Assembly (NCBI RefSeq): GCF_000315625.1
Contig: NW_005434584.1
Span: 249,550 to 313,549, forward strand
From: Guillardia theta CCMP2712
Taxonomy: Eukaryota; Cryptophyceae; Pyrenomonadales; Geminigeraceae
Direction of reading: 5' to 3'
Length of the DNA: 64,000 nucleotides
The translations under genes were made by a program, and so were the position numbers. Shown here one piece after another: positions 47,010 to 58,349 of the stretch (the first letter of the stretch is position 1; every line of letters starts with the position of its first letter). The notes under the pieces were generated by a model. It searched no databases and was not told the origin of the DNA. It saw only the letters and a list, made by a program, of their open reading frames with translations.

Positions 47010-48076
47010 AACGAAGAGGAGGAGGCTTGAGCAGCAGCAGCAGAAGCAGAAGGTGTCGACATCGAGCGATTGGACGGCTCAAGTAACTTCTGTGTGTAGG
47101 CGACAAGTTGAGAAAACATAGCGGCACCTATTCCGTAGTGGTCGCGATAAATGGCGAACCAGGTATGCAGCGAGCCACGCGTCTGAGCGCATTGATGAAG
47201 AGACGTAAGGTCGTGTCATTGACGTAAAGAACTGCTGCGCTGACTTGCTTCTCAAGTGTCTTGAGCAAGGTCGTAGCACGCGCCAAATAAGCTCCGAAGA
47301 GGACTGCTTCAGCTCGGCGAGTTCAGCCTGATAATCCTTGGAACGCATGGCGGGCGCCATGCAGTTGCGGAGCTGATTGCCAAACTCGGTCCAGGAAAGA
47401 CGATGGATGTCCATCTGCGAGGGATAGATACAATCGAGCATCACCATTACCTCTTCCGTAATCAACGGGCATATGGATTGCACCCGGCATTTGGCTTCGG
47501 GGATCTCTTGCGAGGCCAGAGCTCGTGAACACTGCCGAAGAAAGTCATCGATCGAACGTGTATCGGTCATACCCTTGTAGGTGGGGATGCGGCTCCCGTT
47601 AAATTTGGGCGCCACGGTGCCACCGTGGGAGTAGGCAGAACTTGGAAAGTGTCCGTCGAAGGCGCGGATGGCGGAGTGAGCTGAGCTGGCACGATGCTGT
47701 CCGATGGGACCTTCAGGGGGACGGAATTCATAGATGGAGCTGGCATCGGCGTGAGGACAGCATCCGACAGGGGCGCCTGGCCGGTCAGCATGGAGAGCTG
47801 AGGCGCCAGCACGGCAAGACGTGGGTCATTGTCGGCTAAGATGGCACAAATGTGGCCGAGCAGTTGGAGGCATTTGTCTGTTTTAGCATCCAACGTTGCG
47901 AGGTGATCAGAAGAAAAATTTTCTGACCTGGGCAGACATGCAGGATTTGCAGAAGAGGCTGCTCGTGGTTGAGCTGTCTCGACTGATCTTGGAACATTTG
48001 GTTGGGAAGCGTCCTCCCCGATTCGGGCCCGTTGCTCCACGCCTGCTGGCATGATGCTTTGCATGTCTCCGCTCAT
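47010..48076 (-). pseudogene. gag of the deleted Ty3 element
   Basis: Two overlapping minus-strand frames. 48076-47567 is a Pro/Ser/Ala-rich N-terminal region. 47615-47079 is a capsid-like region with MTDTRSIDDFLRQCSRALAS and an SWTEFGNQLRNCMAP segment. The frame changes between them and again downstream. Near 47010 gag sequence joins RNase H-tail sequence (VPLPALSTDAPHHEQL), the deletion junction. Confidence 0.65.
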
Positions 48077-48333
48077 AATAAGTTGTGTCGGGATAATCTC
48101 GGCGTCCGTTCCATGAGCACTAACTTGGAATTTCCGTTTCCCGAGCAGGGGAGATCGATTCTTGAATCTCCGTTCCCTCTTGTTCGCTACCAGAGTCTTC
48201 TTCTTGAATGAATCTTAACTCTGATTGTCTGCTTCTTGACGATGGGCTTCTCCCTGAAGCAGCTTGCTTTCTGTATCCTGTTCCTCTACCGTACTTCGAT
48301 GGCATGAATGAACCAACTTCGCTTCCAGAATGT

Positions 48334-48558
48334 TGTATACACAACACAGAGGTTCAGAACGAGGCTAAGCAGAAGTTAGGAGATAACTTGAGAGCAAGAG
48401 AACAAAGGTAGACTACGTTTACTTTTAAGGTAAACTGCACACACGCACTGCGCACGGTAGCGCATGCGCGTCAAAGGGAGGCCGTATTTAGATGTCAGGG
48501 CGGATACTAAGTACCCGTACGAGTATCCGAGACGTCCGGATCCTCATTGATACAAACA
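48334..48558 (-). repeat. 5' LTR of the deleted chromovirus
   Basis: 225 bp pairing with 45202-45423. In sense the LTR ends TGTGTATACA and is followed after four to five bases by TGGAAGCGAAG, a candidate primer-binding site. Confidence 0.88.
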
Positions 48559-50071
48559 GATACCATATCGACCTTAGTTGTAACAAGACAGTTTTTGCTC
48601 AAGACCGAGTTTAATGCACACAAAACCAGTATTGAGGAGCACATGAGAGATGGATGTGAAACCCCAGCATCCAGACATGAGAGGACCTTAACAAGACGGC
48701 TAGGAAGCCCCCTCTTCGTCCCACACGCTACATGCCGCCTTGAAACACGTAAGTCGTCTTGGTATACAGGAGAGTTTTTGTTAACTCGGCGCTATCTGAC
48801 GGCTGGCACGGCTGGCATACGCTCCATCACCCGCGGAGTGGCACAGTGAACTCGGAGCCCACGGCCCGGCCCGGCTGTGACTTGCTGACGCGGCCCACAC
48901 TGACTCAGTAGTGAGAGAATGTGAAACACACTGTATACATCTATCGCACGCGAGTAAAACTCTGAGTCTCATTGAACCTTCAGACTCCTGAGAGTCTGCA
49001 AGCGCCGCCCGAGTCAAGCAGAAGAAAGCAGGAACTTCGGAACAAGCAATACCGTCATGCACATATCACACAGCACATTGAACAAAAGCAGTCGGAGGAG
49101 ACCGCCACCCCTCCTTGCGGCGGTACCGTACAAAATAACCAGCCACTCCTTATATAAGCATGGGGTCCTTTCTTCTCTTCTCTCTCTCTGTCCTCTCTCT
49201 TTTCTCTCTTACTCTTTCAGACTCAGTGACTCTTACTCTACTTCATAAATACTCTTATCTCAGAAGTCAATTACCTACCTGCTCTTACTTCGCTACTGCA
49301 CACAGGCAGTCCACTGTACCGGCAGCCCACCAGCGGGAAGCCTCGGCGGCGTCGCGTCAGATTTTCTCCATCCTAGCATACACTCACAAACTGGGAATCA
49401 AAAGGAGGAGGCAGCGAAAACCGCTACTCCAACTCAGTACTTCTCCGAGGCACGGCTGACGGAATACAAGTTTGTTAGACTTGTACTAGTCCAAAGTCAC
49501 GCAGATATCACATCGACCTTAGTTGTAACAAGACAGTTTTTGCTCAAGACCAAGTTTAATGCACACAAAAACCAGTATTGAGGAGCACATGAGAGATAGA
49601 CTGTATGCTAGGATGTGAAACCCAAGCATCCAGACATGAGAGGACCTTAGCAAGACCGGACGGCTAGGAAAAGCCCCCTCTTCGTCCCACACGCTACATG
49701 CCGCCTTGAAACACGTAAGTCGTCTTGGTATACAGGAGAGTTTTTGTTAACTCGGCGCTATCTGACTGGCACGGCTGACATACGCTCCATCCTCCCCCCG
49801 AGTTTCTGAAATAGTACGTTACATCGGACCTCAGAAAGTCACGCAAACAAGAATGTCAGCAGATCCAAGTCAAGATACGATGATACAACGTCAAGTTCAC
49901 TGTCATGCTGAGTGGGCAATAACCATTCAAGGATTGTCCATTCTGAAGAAGATTTTCATGCAGGGCTATTAGATGTGCCGCAGTGCAGAGATAAGGGAGA
50001 TGACTGGCGAGCTGATGCAATCACGAGAGAAGGAGGATAAGATAAGAGAGTCTGAGGAGAGAACTTCAGAT

Positions 50072-50106
<35 letters not shown>

Positions 50107-50868
50107 TGCCCGCCGGCATTTGAAGACCAAAAGATAAATTTTTGAACCGTGAAGAACTTGTGACCAGAGATTGCTGTCGCGAGATTGGAACATCCGTTTC
50201 AAGGCATTTGAAGATTGTTGTGCAGTTGTACCTTGTTCGCCGATCCAGAAGTAGCTCCAGTTATGCATGCCACAGCCTAGCTCCATGACCGTACATGAAA
50301 ACTTCCGCCAGATCTCCTGGTAGTTCCATTTGATCCTACTCAAAGATCAAGAAAAATAAGAATCGAATAAGCTCCCAAGTGCGTTTCCACACGGTTAAGC
50401 AGATATTCGACCGACCAATCTGGCTGGGGAAAGGCTTGTTTTTCCTATTCGAAGATCAATCAAACAATTTGAGGCTGAGATGAGAGGCCTAAACAACTTG
50501 CGGCTAGAGAGAGCCTGATTGAAGAGAGGAGTCATCCGAATGTGTAAGGCTTGATAAGAATTGCATGAATTTTCAACAGCAACGATGAAAACAATACCAA
50601 GAAAGAAAAAACTCCAGTAAACAATTCAACTAACCAAATATAAGATCAACATGATTGAGCATGTAATCGAGGCTCATAACCGACGGAATACAAGTTTGTT
50701 AGACTTGTACTAGTCCAAAGTCACGCAGATATCACATCGACCTTAGTTGTAACAAGACAGTTTTTGCTCAAGACCAAGTTTAATGCACACAAAAACCAGT
50801 ATTGAGGAGCACATGAGAGATAGACTGTATGCTAGGATGTGAAACCCCAGCATCCAGACATGAGAGGA

Positions 50869-51429
50869 TCAAGCAACAAGCAGCAACAAGCAGCTTTGTT
50901 TTGCTTGAGGCACTTTTTACCTTCTGCCAGTAAATCCGTATCTTTTTTAGCAGCAGGAGCATGCAGGAGGAATTCCTCCTCGCTAGCCTCCGAGTCAGCG
51001 GTAGCCGAGACCAACACCGCCCGTGACGACGGCGACGCCGCAGCCGCCGTTGAATCATCGGCCCAAGGACCGGCGGGACCCGACCGATGCCGGGGAGGAA
51101 GCAGCCTGCCGAGCTCGGACCAGCAGCAAGGCCTATGGATTTACTGGCAGAAGGTAAAAAGTGCCTCAAGCAAAACAAAGCAGGAACAAGCTAAACCTCC
51201 AGGCACACAGCGCACAGCGAGAAGCTGCACAAACACACACAAAACACAAGCCCGAAAAGCCAGCAGTGCTGGCACCCAGACGCGGCACCGCCAGCCCAAG
51301 CAACAAGCAGCAGGAGCATGCAGGAGGAATAAAATCCCTTAGACGCGATACCCGGAGGCAGCCGACTGACCACTGTGCAAGCACCCCAGTAGTAGGATTT
51401 ACTGGCAGAAGGTAAAAAGTGCCTAATGT
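50869..51429. repeat. Repeat block with inverted and direct internal copies
   Basis: The word TTTACTGGCAGAAGGTAAAA occurs at about 51135 and 51399 and, inverted, at about 50909. AGCAGGAGCATGCAGGAGGA occurs at about 50952 and 51310. 51296-51385 is almost identical to 57808-57890 on the other side of the large Ty3 element. No coding frame is supported. Confidence 0.6.
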
Positions 51430-51673
51430 TGTATACACAACACAGAGATTGTCAACGACACGAGTAAAGTAAGGATGAAGAAGATTGAGAAGCAGGAAAT
51501 AGAAGTCTCTAAGTTTACTAGGAGGTAAACTACGCACAACCACCACACTCACTGTGCATGCAAGTGGGGGAAATTCAGGAGGCCGTCCGCACGAGATGCG
51601 TCCGCCTATATAGGGAATATCCGGCAGAGTATCCGACGAGTATCCGAGGTTCCGGATCCTCATGGATACAACA
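51430..51673 (-). repeat. 3' LTR of the large chromovirus
   Basis: 244 bp, starting TGTATACACAACACAGAG on the plus strand and ending GGATCCTCATGGATACAACA. It is alignable to the 45.2-kb LTRs but diverged in the middle. It is preceded in sense by a purine-rich GATGGAGCGA tract. Confidence 0.85.
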
Positions 51674-51747
51674 TCGCTCCATCTGCGCTTGACAACTTAG
51701 TTCCAACTTGTCCTTCGCTCTTACCATGAGGAGATGAACGATAGGAT

Positions 51748-52369
51748 TCAAAGTTCCACTTCAGACGAGTCGGAGGAGTCCAAGGCGTTGGAGGGTAAAG
51801 CTTGAAGAGCTTCACGGTGTTCAAATTGACGGATGAGGTCGCGAAGACCTGATTTCTTCTGCAACTCACGAGCAGGGAGCCAATTGTTCTCACTGACTTG
51901 ATCATAGCCTGTCCACTTAACAAGGTACTGAATACCTCGACCGCGACGACGTTTGCTGAGGATGCTCTCGATCTCGTATTCCAAGCCGTCTCTGGTGGCC
52001 AGAGGTTCGGGTGGTCGCTGGGGATCTTGATAGGCAGGGTCGCGCTCTGTATGCGGACGAAGCCACTTGATGTTGATGACGGTGTTTCTGATCGATGCGA
52101 AGCGAGGAGAGACGTCGAGACGAACGGTGTTGTCTGAAACAAATTCCAGGATGCGGAAGGGACCAACGAAGCGAGGGTTGAGCTTCGAGGCGGCGTCGGG
52201 GATGTTGAGGTTGGCGGTAGAGAGCCAAACCAGATCTCCAACTTGATAGCGGCAGGGACGACGGGCCTGCGCAAGGCGAGCTTCGGTGGCGCGCGCTGCA
52301 GCTTCGAGAGCAGCTCGGGCAGCTTCGGCGCTGACTTCGGTTGCTTCACGAATGGAGTCGAGGGTCATG
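51748..52369 (-). pseudogene. Integrase tail and chromodomain of the large element
   Basis: About 205 codons without a break. The post-integrase region (SIREATEVSAEAARAALEAA, then ARRPCRYQVGDLVWLS) is followed by RFVGPFRILEFVSDNTVRL and a chromodomain (YEIESILSKRRRGRGIQYL, VKWTGYDQVSENNWLP). Chromodomains of this class steer insertion towards chromatin marks. Its upstream half lies beyond the insertion at 52370. Confidence 0.85.
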
Positions 52370-54893
52370 CCGTTCACAAGGCCATATGCAGGCTCTAGCA
52401 AAATTGGTCTTTTTTTTTCTCCTTGGGAAGGGGTTCATATATACACTTCCATTCAGCTACCCCGGTTTTTGCTCTATTACTGGGGGGTAGTGAGACAGGG
52501 ATAAAGTAGGGTGGGGTGATTTGAATTATACTGGCGTGGTACCCTGTCCCCCGCCTTACTTTTTGAAGCACTTCATTTTAATTGTTTAGTCAGCGCTTCA
52601 ATCGTACACATCTATGTACGGATGAAGTGCCTCTGGTACAGTCTGTACTATTCTTTTAAAGTGGTTTCGACAGGCGTCTCGAATAAGCCTCCACCCTAGT
52701 GACTTCCTTTGTCTGGAGGGGTAGAGGACCGAAAGATTCTCTCATACCCGTGCATTTCACTGTATCACGGTACGTGGGGGTGCTAATGGAAAAGAAGGCA
52801 TTTCGATTGCCGTTTGAGCTCACCACGCCAATACCCCCGGTTCCCCTTCATCACCTTTACGAAAGGCGGGGTGGGTAGCTAGCAAAGAATACAAAACTAC
52901 CCTTTGATTCAAGAGTTTGAAATTGGGAAATAGGGGGTAGGGTGCTATCTCCACTCTCCTCTCCCCAAATCCCCCCTCCCTGGGCAAGCAAGAGATGGCT
53001 GCTTGATCCTTCACCCGCATGCAACGACAAGTCATCATGGTGAGAGGCTTCGAATCTATTGCTGCTTGAATGTGGATGAGAATTTAATCGTCTAATGTAT
53101 CCATGTAGATAGACTAAGACCTTTTCTTAGTCTCTGACTTTGAAAGAAAGTTTTGAATTCCGCTTCTCTTACATGACTGCATGACAGAGAAAGCTGTCTA
53201 GGAATGAAGATGTCTTTAGAATACATTGAAAAAGATGAATACACCTTTTCTGCTCTCTTATTCGTTGTTTCAAGCATGAGAGCCGTATGTATGAGGATTC
53301 AGAGAGGAAGTATGGTTTACAATGCTGCACCATCAGTTTGCAAATGAGGTGCTTTCATGCACTCCAATCTTGCAAATATGCTAGAAAAATTCAAGTAATT
53401 GCAGTTCAGATCCTCAAAAGCAACATCTTCACATTATTTCTGCTTGAGCATGCATTCAAGATGCTCAAGGATCAACATGCTCCACGTAGCTGTGGCGACA
53501 TGGAAAGTCTGTTTCAACCACAGGATGAGAATCCTACAGCAATCAATGTGGCTTACTAGAGCTACAAGCATACATTGTGCATAATTAGGTTTATTTGCAA
53601 CTTTTTGATGTATCTCTGCTATGCAGGCACAACGAAGAAACCAATGTGAGGCTTATTGTGCTGACCATTGAACATGTATTTGATGCTACTTGCGGTTGTC
53701 ATTGTAATGAGATTATTGCAAAGAATGATACCTCATGAATGTATAAAGATTTCTGCAATCAGATCACTACCACTTTTGATGTCGATCCCAAGCTTACAGT
53801 GAGTCGGAATGGTCTACAGGGGAAGCGATGTTTTCATCATCATTCAACCCCTGCATGCATTCTGCATTTATGTGAAATGAAAGAAGATACAGAAATGCTC
53901 TTTAGCATGGCCTCGAATGCAAGACTGAGATCACTTTATTTCACAATAGAACAAATAATACATGTGTGCATACTGTGTTGACGGTTCAAATGTCCGACAT
54001 CACAGCTAGATGAACGCTCAAAACTAATCCCACGCATCAAGAAATCAACACACTCTGCAAATCTGAGAAGTGGAGACTCTCGACGGTGTTCAAGGCTTAA
54101 GACGTCTTGATTGCCTCTGGCGGCATCAGTGTTTACATGCAATCAAACATCCTAACTGCAGTAGGCGAAATGCATGCAGAAATCTTGTGAAACAATCTAT
54201 GCAATGCTTGATGTCTAATATAACAAGTGAGCTTGACTAATTACGTGGATCTGCAAAATGATGCAATCTCCATCAAACAAATCTTCAAGGCATCGCATGT
54301 GGAAAATATGCAATTCAAAAATCATTCATCACAGGGAAGTATCTTATGATTATTCTGCCATAAGGTTGGTGTCAAGTCAAAATGACAAGCGATCTCCTAC
54401 ACTGGATTCAAACCTCATGTTTTCATCATCTTGTTCTTCATAATAACCTTTTGAACCATGGATCTCACAACGCCATTGCTGCACACTGTGTTGTCACCGA
54501 ACGCATCACCACGAACCTAGCGGTCTCAGGTCTCAAACTGTGCTGACTAGAGAGCTTCAAACCTAACAAAGCCTTGCATGCTGAGATCTGATGCTGGCTA
54601 CAGCAGCGGATGGTCTTACAGCGGCATCGTTGGAGGAGCAGCTTTGGTGCTACGTGCCGGCGTGTAGGGGAGACATGAGTCGGGCGTGTACGATGTTGAA
54701 AACATTTCAACCCTCTGAAATGAAAGTTAAAATACATGTAAAGGCCTAGCAGAAATGATAACTAAACTGCACTGGTACTCTTTGGAGGTATCTCTTGCTG
54801 CCGTTGAAAACTTGTTTGAATTCACACGCCACCCCAAAAAAAACTTTCTCGAAAAGAAGAGTGGAAATTAACGAAAGGGCTAAAAGTGAACGG
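52370..54893. mobile_element. 2.5-kb noncoding insertion with terminal inverted repeats
   Basis: The insertion begins CCGTTCAC (52370-52377) and ends GTGAACGG (54886-54893), perfect 8-bp inverted repeats. It is flanked on both sides by CATG (52366-52369, 54894-54897), a candidate 4-bp target duplication, although CATG is itself palindromic. It interrupts homologous integrase sequence. The interior is AT-richer than its surroundings, has no frame longer than about 90 codons and no recognisable transposase. Around 52500-52560 and 52920-52980 it has short G/C runs. A nonautonomous DNA transposon is the simplest reading. Confidence 0.6.
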
Positions 54894-55356
54894 CATGCTC
54901 GTCCTGATGATCGTCAGGTGAGGGCAGAGAGAGTTGTGTCCTGATAGGTTTGCCGAACATGACTTCAAAAGGGCTGGCACCGATGGGACGGCGAACAGCT
55001 GAGTTTAGGTGAGTCTCCAGGATGGGGAGGTACCTATCCCAATCGGCTCGAGGATACTGCGTGGTGTAGATACGCAGAGCTTCGAGGACGACGGAGTTCA
55101 TACGCTCGGGTCGACCGTTGCTTTGAGGCATAAAAGGCGACGAATGCTTCACGTGAACGTTGATGGCAGCGTTGTCGCTGATAAGGACTTGAGGAAGGCC
55201 TTGGGATCGAAACACGGTTTCGATGAATTTTTGAGCAGCTTGTTCAGAAGTAATCGATTTACGGCAAGGGGTGAGATAAACTCGCCCTGTGAACTCGTCA
55301 ATGAAGAGAAGAATTGCATCGTTCTTATCTCGAGTTCGTGGGAGTCCGGTCAGCAA
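54894..55356 (-). pseudogene. Integrase core of the large element
   Basis: The frame reads LTGLPRTRDKNDAILLFIDE, TSEQAAQKFIETVFRSQGLP, VLISDNAAINVHVKHSSPFM and NGRPERMNSVVLEALRIY. The first catalytic Asp lies just upstream at the frame junction. The second should lie in the ISD motif, but the usual residues between ISD and VKHS are mostly deleted (ISDNAAINVHVKHS), so the D-D-E core is probably broken. The Glu of RPERMN is kept. Confidence 0.8.
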
Positions 55357-57820
55357 GTCGAGACTGACGACTTCGAAGCGTGTCGAGGGAATGTCGATAA
55401 GATTTCCCTTGAAGACAATGCTGGCATGACAGGATGTAAAGCTCGATATCTTTCCGAAGCTGGGGCCAATAAACGGTTGTTGCTAGCTGAAGGTAGGTTC
55501 TTGAAAACCCGAGGTGGGACTGAAGGTCGTGGGCGCGGAAGAGAACTTCTCGACGCAATGCTTGCGGAATCGGAATGCACAGGCGGATGCGGCGCAACGA
55601 ATCTGTATAAAACAGAAGCTCATCATCCAGATGAAAAGAAGTTACGGAAGACTTGGCGCGGAGACGTTGGAGAAGAGGACGACAAAAGTCGCACGTCTCG
55701 TAGGCGGCTTGAATCTGGTCCGACAAAGGCTGCAAGGCGCTGACGGTGAAGGCGAGCAAGAAGCCGTCCTCTTGACGAGAGAGTTGCTCGTGATGAGGAG
55801 CGACTGCAGTCGAGAGGGGAACTTCATCTTGACGGCTGAGAGCGTCGGGGACGACGTTCTGAGAACCTTTGACGTAACAGTACTCGGTGATTGCAAACTC
55901 GCTGAGCGTTTGAAGCCAACGAATCAATCTGCTGTTGATGTCTTTCTGTGTCTGGAAATACGTAAGAGCTTGATGATCAGTAAAGACCTTGAATGGAGTC
56001 CCTATCAAGTAGAACTTGAAGAAAAGGATGGTATCCTTGATTGCGAGTAACTCTCGTTCGGTCGCGTGATATCGTTGTTCGGTCGGAGTCAACTTACGAC
56101 TGTAGAATCCGATGACGCGGGCGGGGGCGTTGGGAGGCTGCTGTAGAAGTACGCCTCCTATCCCGACATTGGACGCGTCGCAGTGCACTTCGGTCGGAAT
56201 GGACGGGTCGAAGTGATGCCGGAGGGGCTGAGACGTCAGAGCTTGCTTGAGGTTGTCGAACGCGCTTTGACATGCTGCAGTCCACTGAAACTGAGCGCCC
56301 TTGCGGAGAAGGTCAGTCAGAGGGGCTGCTATTGTCGAGAAGTTGCGGATGAACTTTCGATAATAGGAAGCTAGTCCAAGAAACATCTTGACTTGTTTAG
56401 TAGTCGTCGGTAGCGGCCACGCGGAGATAGCCGCCGTCTTGGAGTGTTGGGTCGTCACGCCGTCAGCGGAGACACGGTGACCTAAGAAGTCAACACTAGT
56501 GCGAAAGAATTGAGCTTTCTCTCTCTTAAGGAAGACCTGATGCTCGCGACAGCGTTGAAGCACGGCGCGAACGTGATCTGTATGAGCTTCCCAGGTGGAG
56601 TACGTAGCGATGACGATGTCGTCGATGTATGCAAACGTGTGGGGTAGATCATGGAGGACCTGCTGGATGAATCCTTGGAATATGCTGCTGGCAGTGATGA
56701 ATCCAAATGGTAGGCGCTTGTATTGGTAGTGACCAATCGGTGTAATGAACGCGAGATATCGGCGATCAGGAACACGTACGAGTACCTGCCAAAAACTCTT
56801 GATACAATCAAGCGTAGTGATGCATAGCTGCTCATCGGTTTTGCGACGGGCTTTGCCTTGACGGACTGTGTCGGCGATCTTTTCCAACATCTCATCGACG
56901 GTAGGAGTTGCGGCGGTCTGCTGATTCAAGACGACTTGGTTCAAGCGGCGAAGGTCGCAGCAAAAGCGGTAGCTTTTGGGATCAGTTGGGGAGCGTGGAT
57001 CATTGGGGCGTCGACTGAAAAGCACAGGAAAGGCAAACTCACTATTGGATGGCTCGATGATGTCGTGTTCGAGCATGTACGCGATGGTAGCCTGGAGTTC
57101 TCCTTCAAGATGAAGGGGGATGCGATATGGCCTGCAGTTAATGGGCAAGGTCCCTGGCTTGAGCTGAATGTGAGCGTCAAACTGATCGTCGACGAGGACG
57201 TCGGCGAATTCCTCAGAGAGGGCTTGAGCAAGGTGAGCAGGGGCGCCCACTGGCGGGTCGGCGGAAGAGGCCGAGGCGGAAGCTGTCGTTGGGACATGCA
57301 GGTGCAACAAGAACCATTCCTCGTTAGGATTGGCGACACGCAGAGCCTCCGTGAGCATCGGTGAGCGAGACGGTTGTCACGGCTAAGACCGAGTCCTTGT
57401 AGGGCACTTGATGCTGAACTGGCAAGCTAATCGGAGGGGCTCGTCGAGCTTTGGGGGAATCGACGAACACTTCTCGGGTCCGCGGAACGTAGACAGCGTT
57501 GTGACGATGTATCCACTGGAGGGACAAGATCAGGGGTTGAGAACAACGTGGCAAGATATGAAACGTATCTTTGCTTGAAAAGCGGCCGATGCGATAGGCG
57601 AGCGAGATGGCGCCGAGGGTTTGCACTTGGCGGTCGTCCGCAACTTGCACGGTGAACTGCGTATCACGCTGTAGCAGAGTCTCGGAGAGTCCCAGCTGCT
57701 GAAAAAGCTGCTGAGACATGATATTGATCGTCGCGCCGTGATCGAGCAGGGCAACGGTCTGGTGAGCAAGCGCGAAGCCGCGCAGACAAGCAGCCTAAGG
57801 GTCAGGCAATCAAGCAACAA
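55325..57820 (-). pseudogene. Protease, reverse transcriptase and RNase H of the large element
   Basis: The best-preserved pol in the window, in two overlapping frames: protease (about 57820-57324), then 677 codons of RT-RNase H-HHCC (57358-55325). In the 677-codon frame, RT catalytic Asp is at about residue 184 (ITTLDCIKSFWQ) and the palm motif FAYIDDIVIA at 243-251. RNase H residues lie near 394 (HCDAS), 434-436 (TERELLAI), 461 (TDHQ) and 505 (VPDALSR). The zinc-binding region is HDLQSHLGFSRTYLQL with CQHCLQGKSY. The protease active site reads LLDHGATIN, where D-S-G or D-T-G is expected. A frameshift near 55350 separates it from integrase. Confidence 0.85.
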
Positions 57821-57890
57821 GCAGCAGGAGCATGCAGGAGGAATAAAATCCCTCAGACGCGATACCTGGAGGCAGCCGACTGACCACTGT
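57808..57890. repeat. Direct repeat of 51296-51385 flanking the element
   Basis: About 80 bp almost identical to 51296-51385, from AAGCAACAAGCAGCAGGAGC to CAGCCGACTGACCACTGT. The pair lies just outside both ends of the large Ty3 element, in the same orientation. Confidence 0.85.
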
Positions 57891-58349
57891 CAGTCGAGAC
57901 GTCCGCTGCCGCCACAAAGCGGGCGGCCGCGGACGGAGCAAGGGCAGCCGCCGACAAGGAGCCGGCTAGTCGGCGTCGACGAATCTCCTGCTGCCATCCA
58001 CGAGTCCTAGGTTCTTGCTGTCTTCTTCATGATTCTCCTACGTCGTCCTTATTGTAGCTGTTGCTGTCCTCTCCAGGGATGCATTCCGGGCTAAGCATCT
58101 GTGCACTTGAGCCACGCCGGAGTCGATTGCTTGGCATTGTCTGAGGTGAAGCTTGCTCCTATCAGGTGCTTCAGTCATCAGTTAGCCGGGCGGTCACCAC
58201 GGTGCCCGGCCCCCGGAGCCGCCGCCCCGGCGGGACGGTGAACCGTTCGGAACTTCGGAACTCGGGCCCGGGGCCGGCGGCCGCGCGGCGGCTGAGGCTG
58301 GTAACTTATTGGGGTGTGGTAACTAAGGAGGTTGGTGGCGAAGAGACGT
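57891..58349. repeat. Intergenic with GC-rich island (58186-58300)
   Basis: Holds another GC island rich in CCGGGC/GGCGGC words and no convincing gene. The island edges are abrupt, as at 9.2 and 61.6 kb. Confidence 0.45.

Larger units (their letters stand above)
45202..48558 (-). mobile_element. Internally deleted Ty3 chromovirus with two LTRs
   Basis: A 3357-bp element bounded by LTRs at 45202-45423 and 48334-48558, with 5-bp flanks GATAT (45197-45201) and GATAC (48559-48563), a slightly diverged target duplication. In minus-strand sense the LTR starts TGTTGTATCC and ends TGTGTATACA. A polypurine stretch (AGATGGGAGCGA) precedes the 3' LTR. Inside are gag, the end of RNase H, integrase and a chromodomain; protease, RT and most of RNase H are missing. 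It cannot move on its own. Confidence 0.85.
44020..50868. repeat. Tandem array of a 1.1-1.2 kb noncoding unit
   Basis: The unit start GACGGAATACAAGTTTGTTA occurs at 44020, 45151, 49458 and 50682. The units are 44020-45150 (1131 bp), 45151-49457 (interrupted after 51 bp by an LTR element, and diverged after about 48835), 49458-50681 (1224 bp) and 50682-50868 (truncated). Each starts with a 7-bp-arm hairpin, TACAAGT-7 nt-ACTTGTA. No protein-like frame is conserved between units. Unit 1 ends exactly where unit 2 starts, so this is a true tandem repeat. Confidence 0.8.
51430..57800 (-). mobile_element. Large Ty3 chromovirus, 5' truncated and interrupted
   Basis: In minus-strand sense: protease (from about 57790), RT, RNase H, integrase, chromodomain, then the 3' LTR (51430-51673). 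No gag or 5' LTR is found before 57800, where the sequence changes abruptly to the 57808 repeat. A 2.5-kb foreign insertion (52370-54893) splits the integrase. The protein is related to, but distinct from, the deleted element at 45.2-48.6 kb. Confidence 0.82.
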
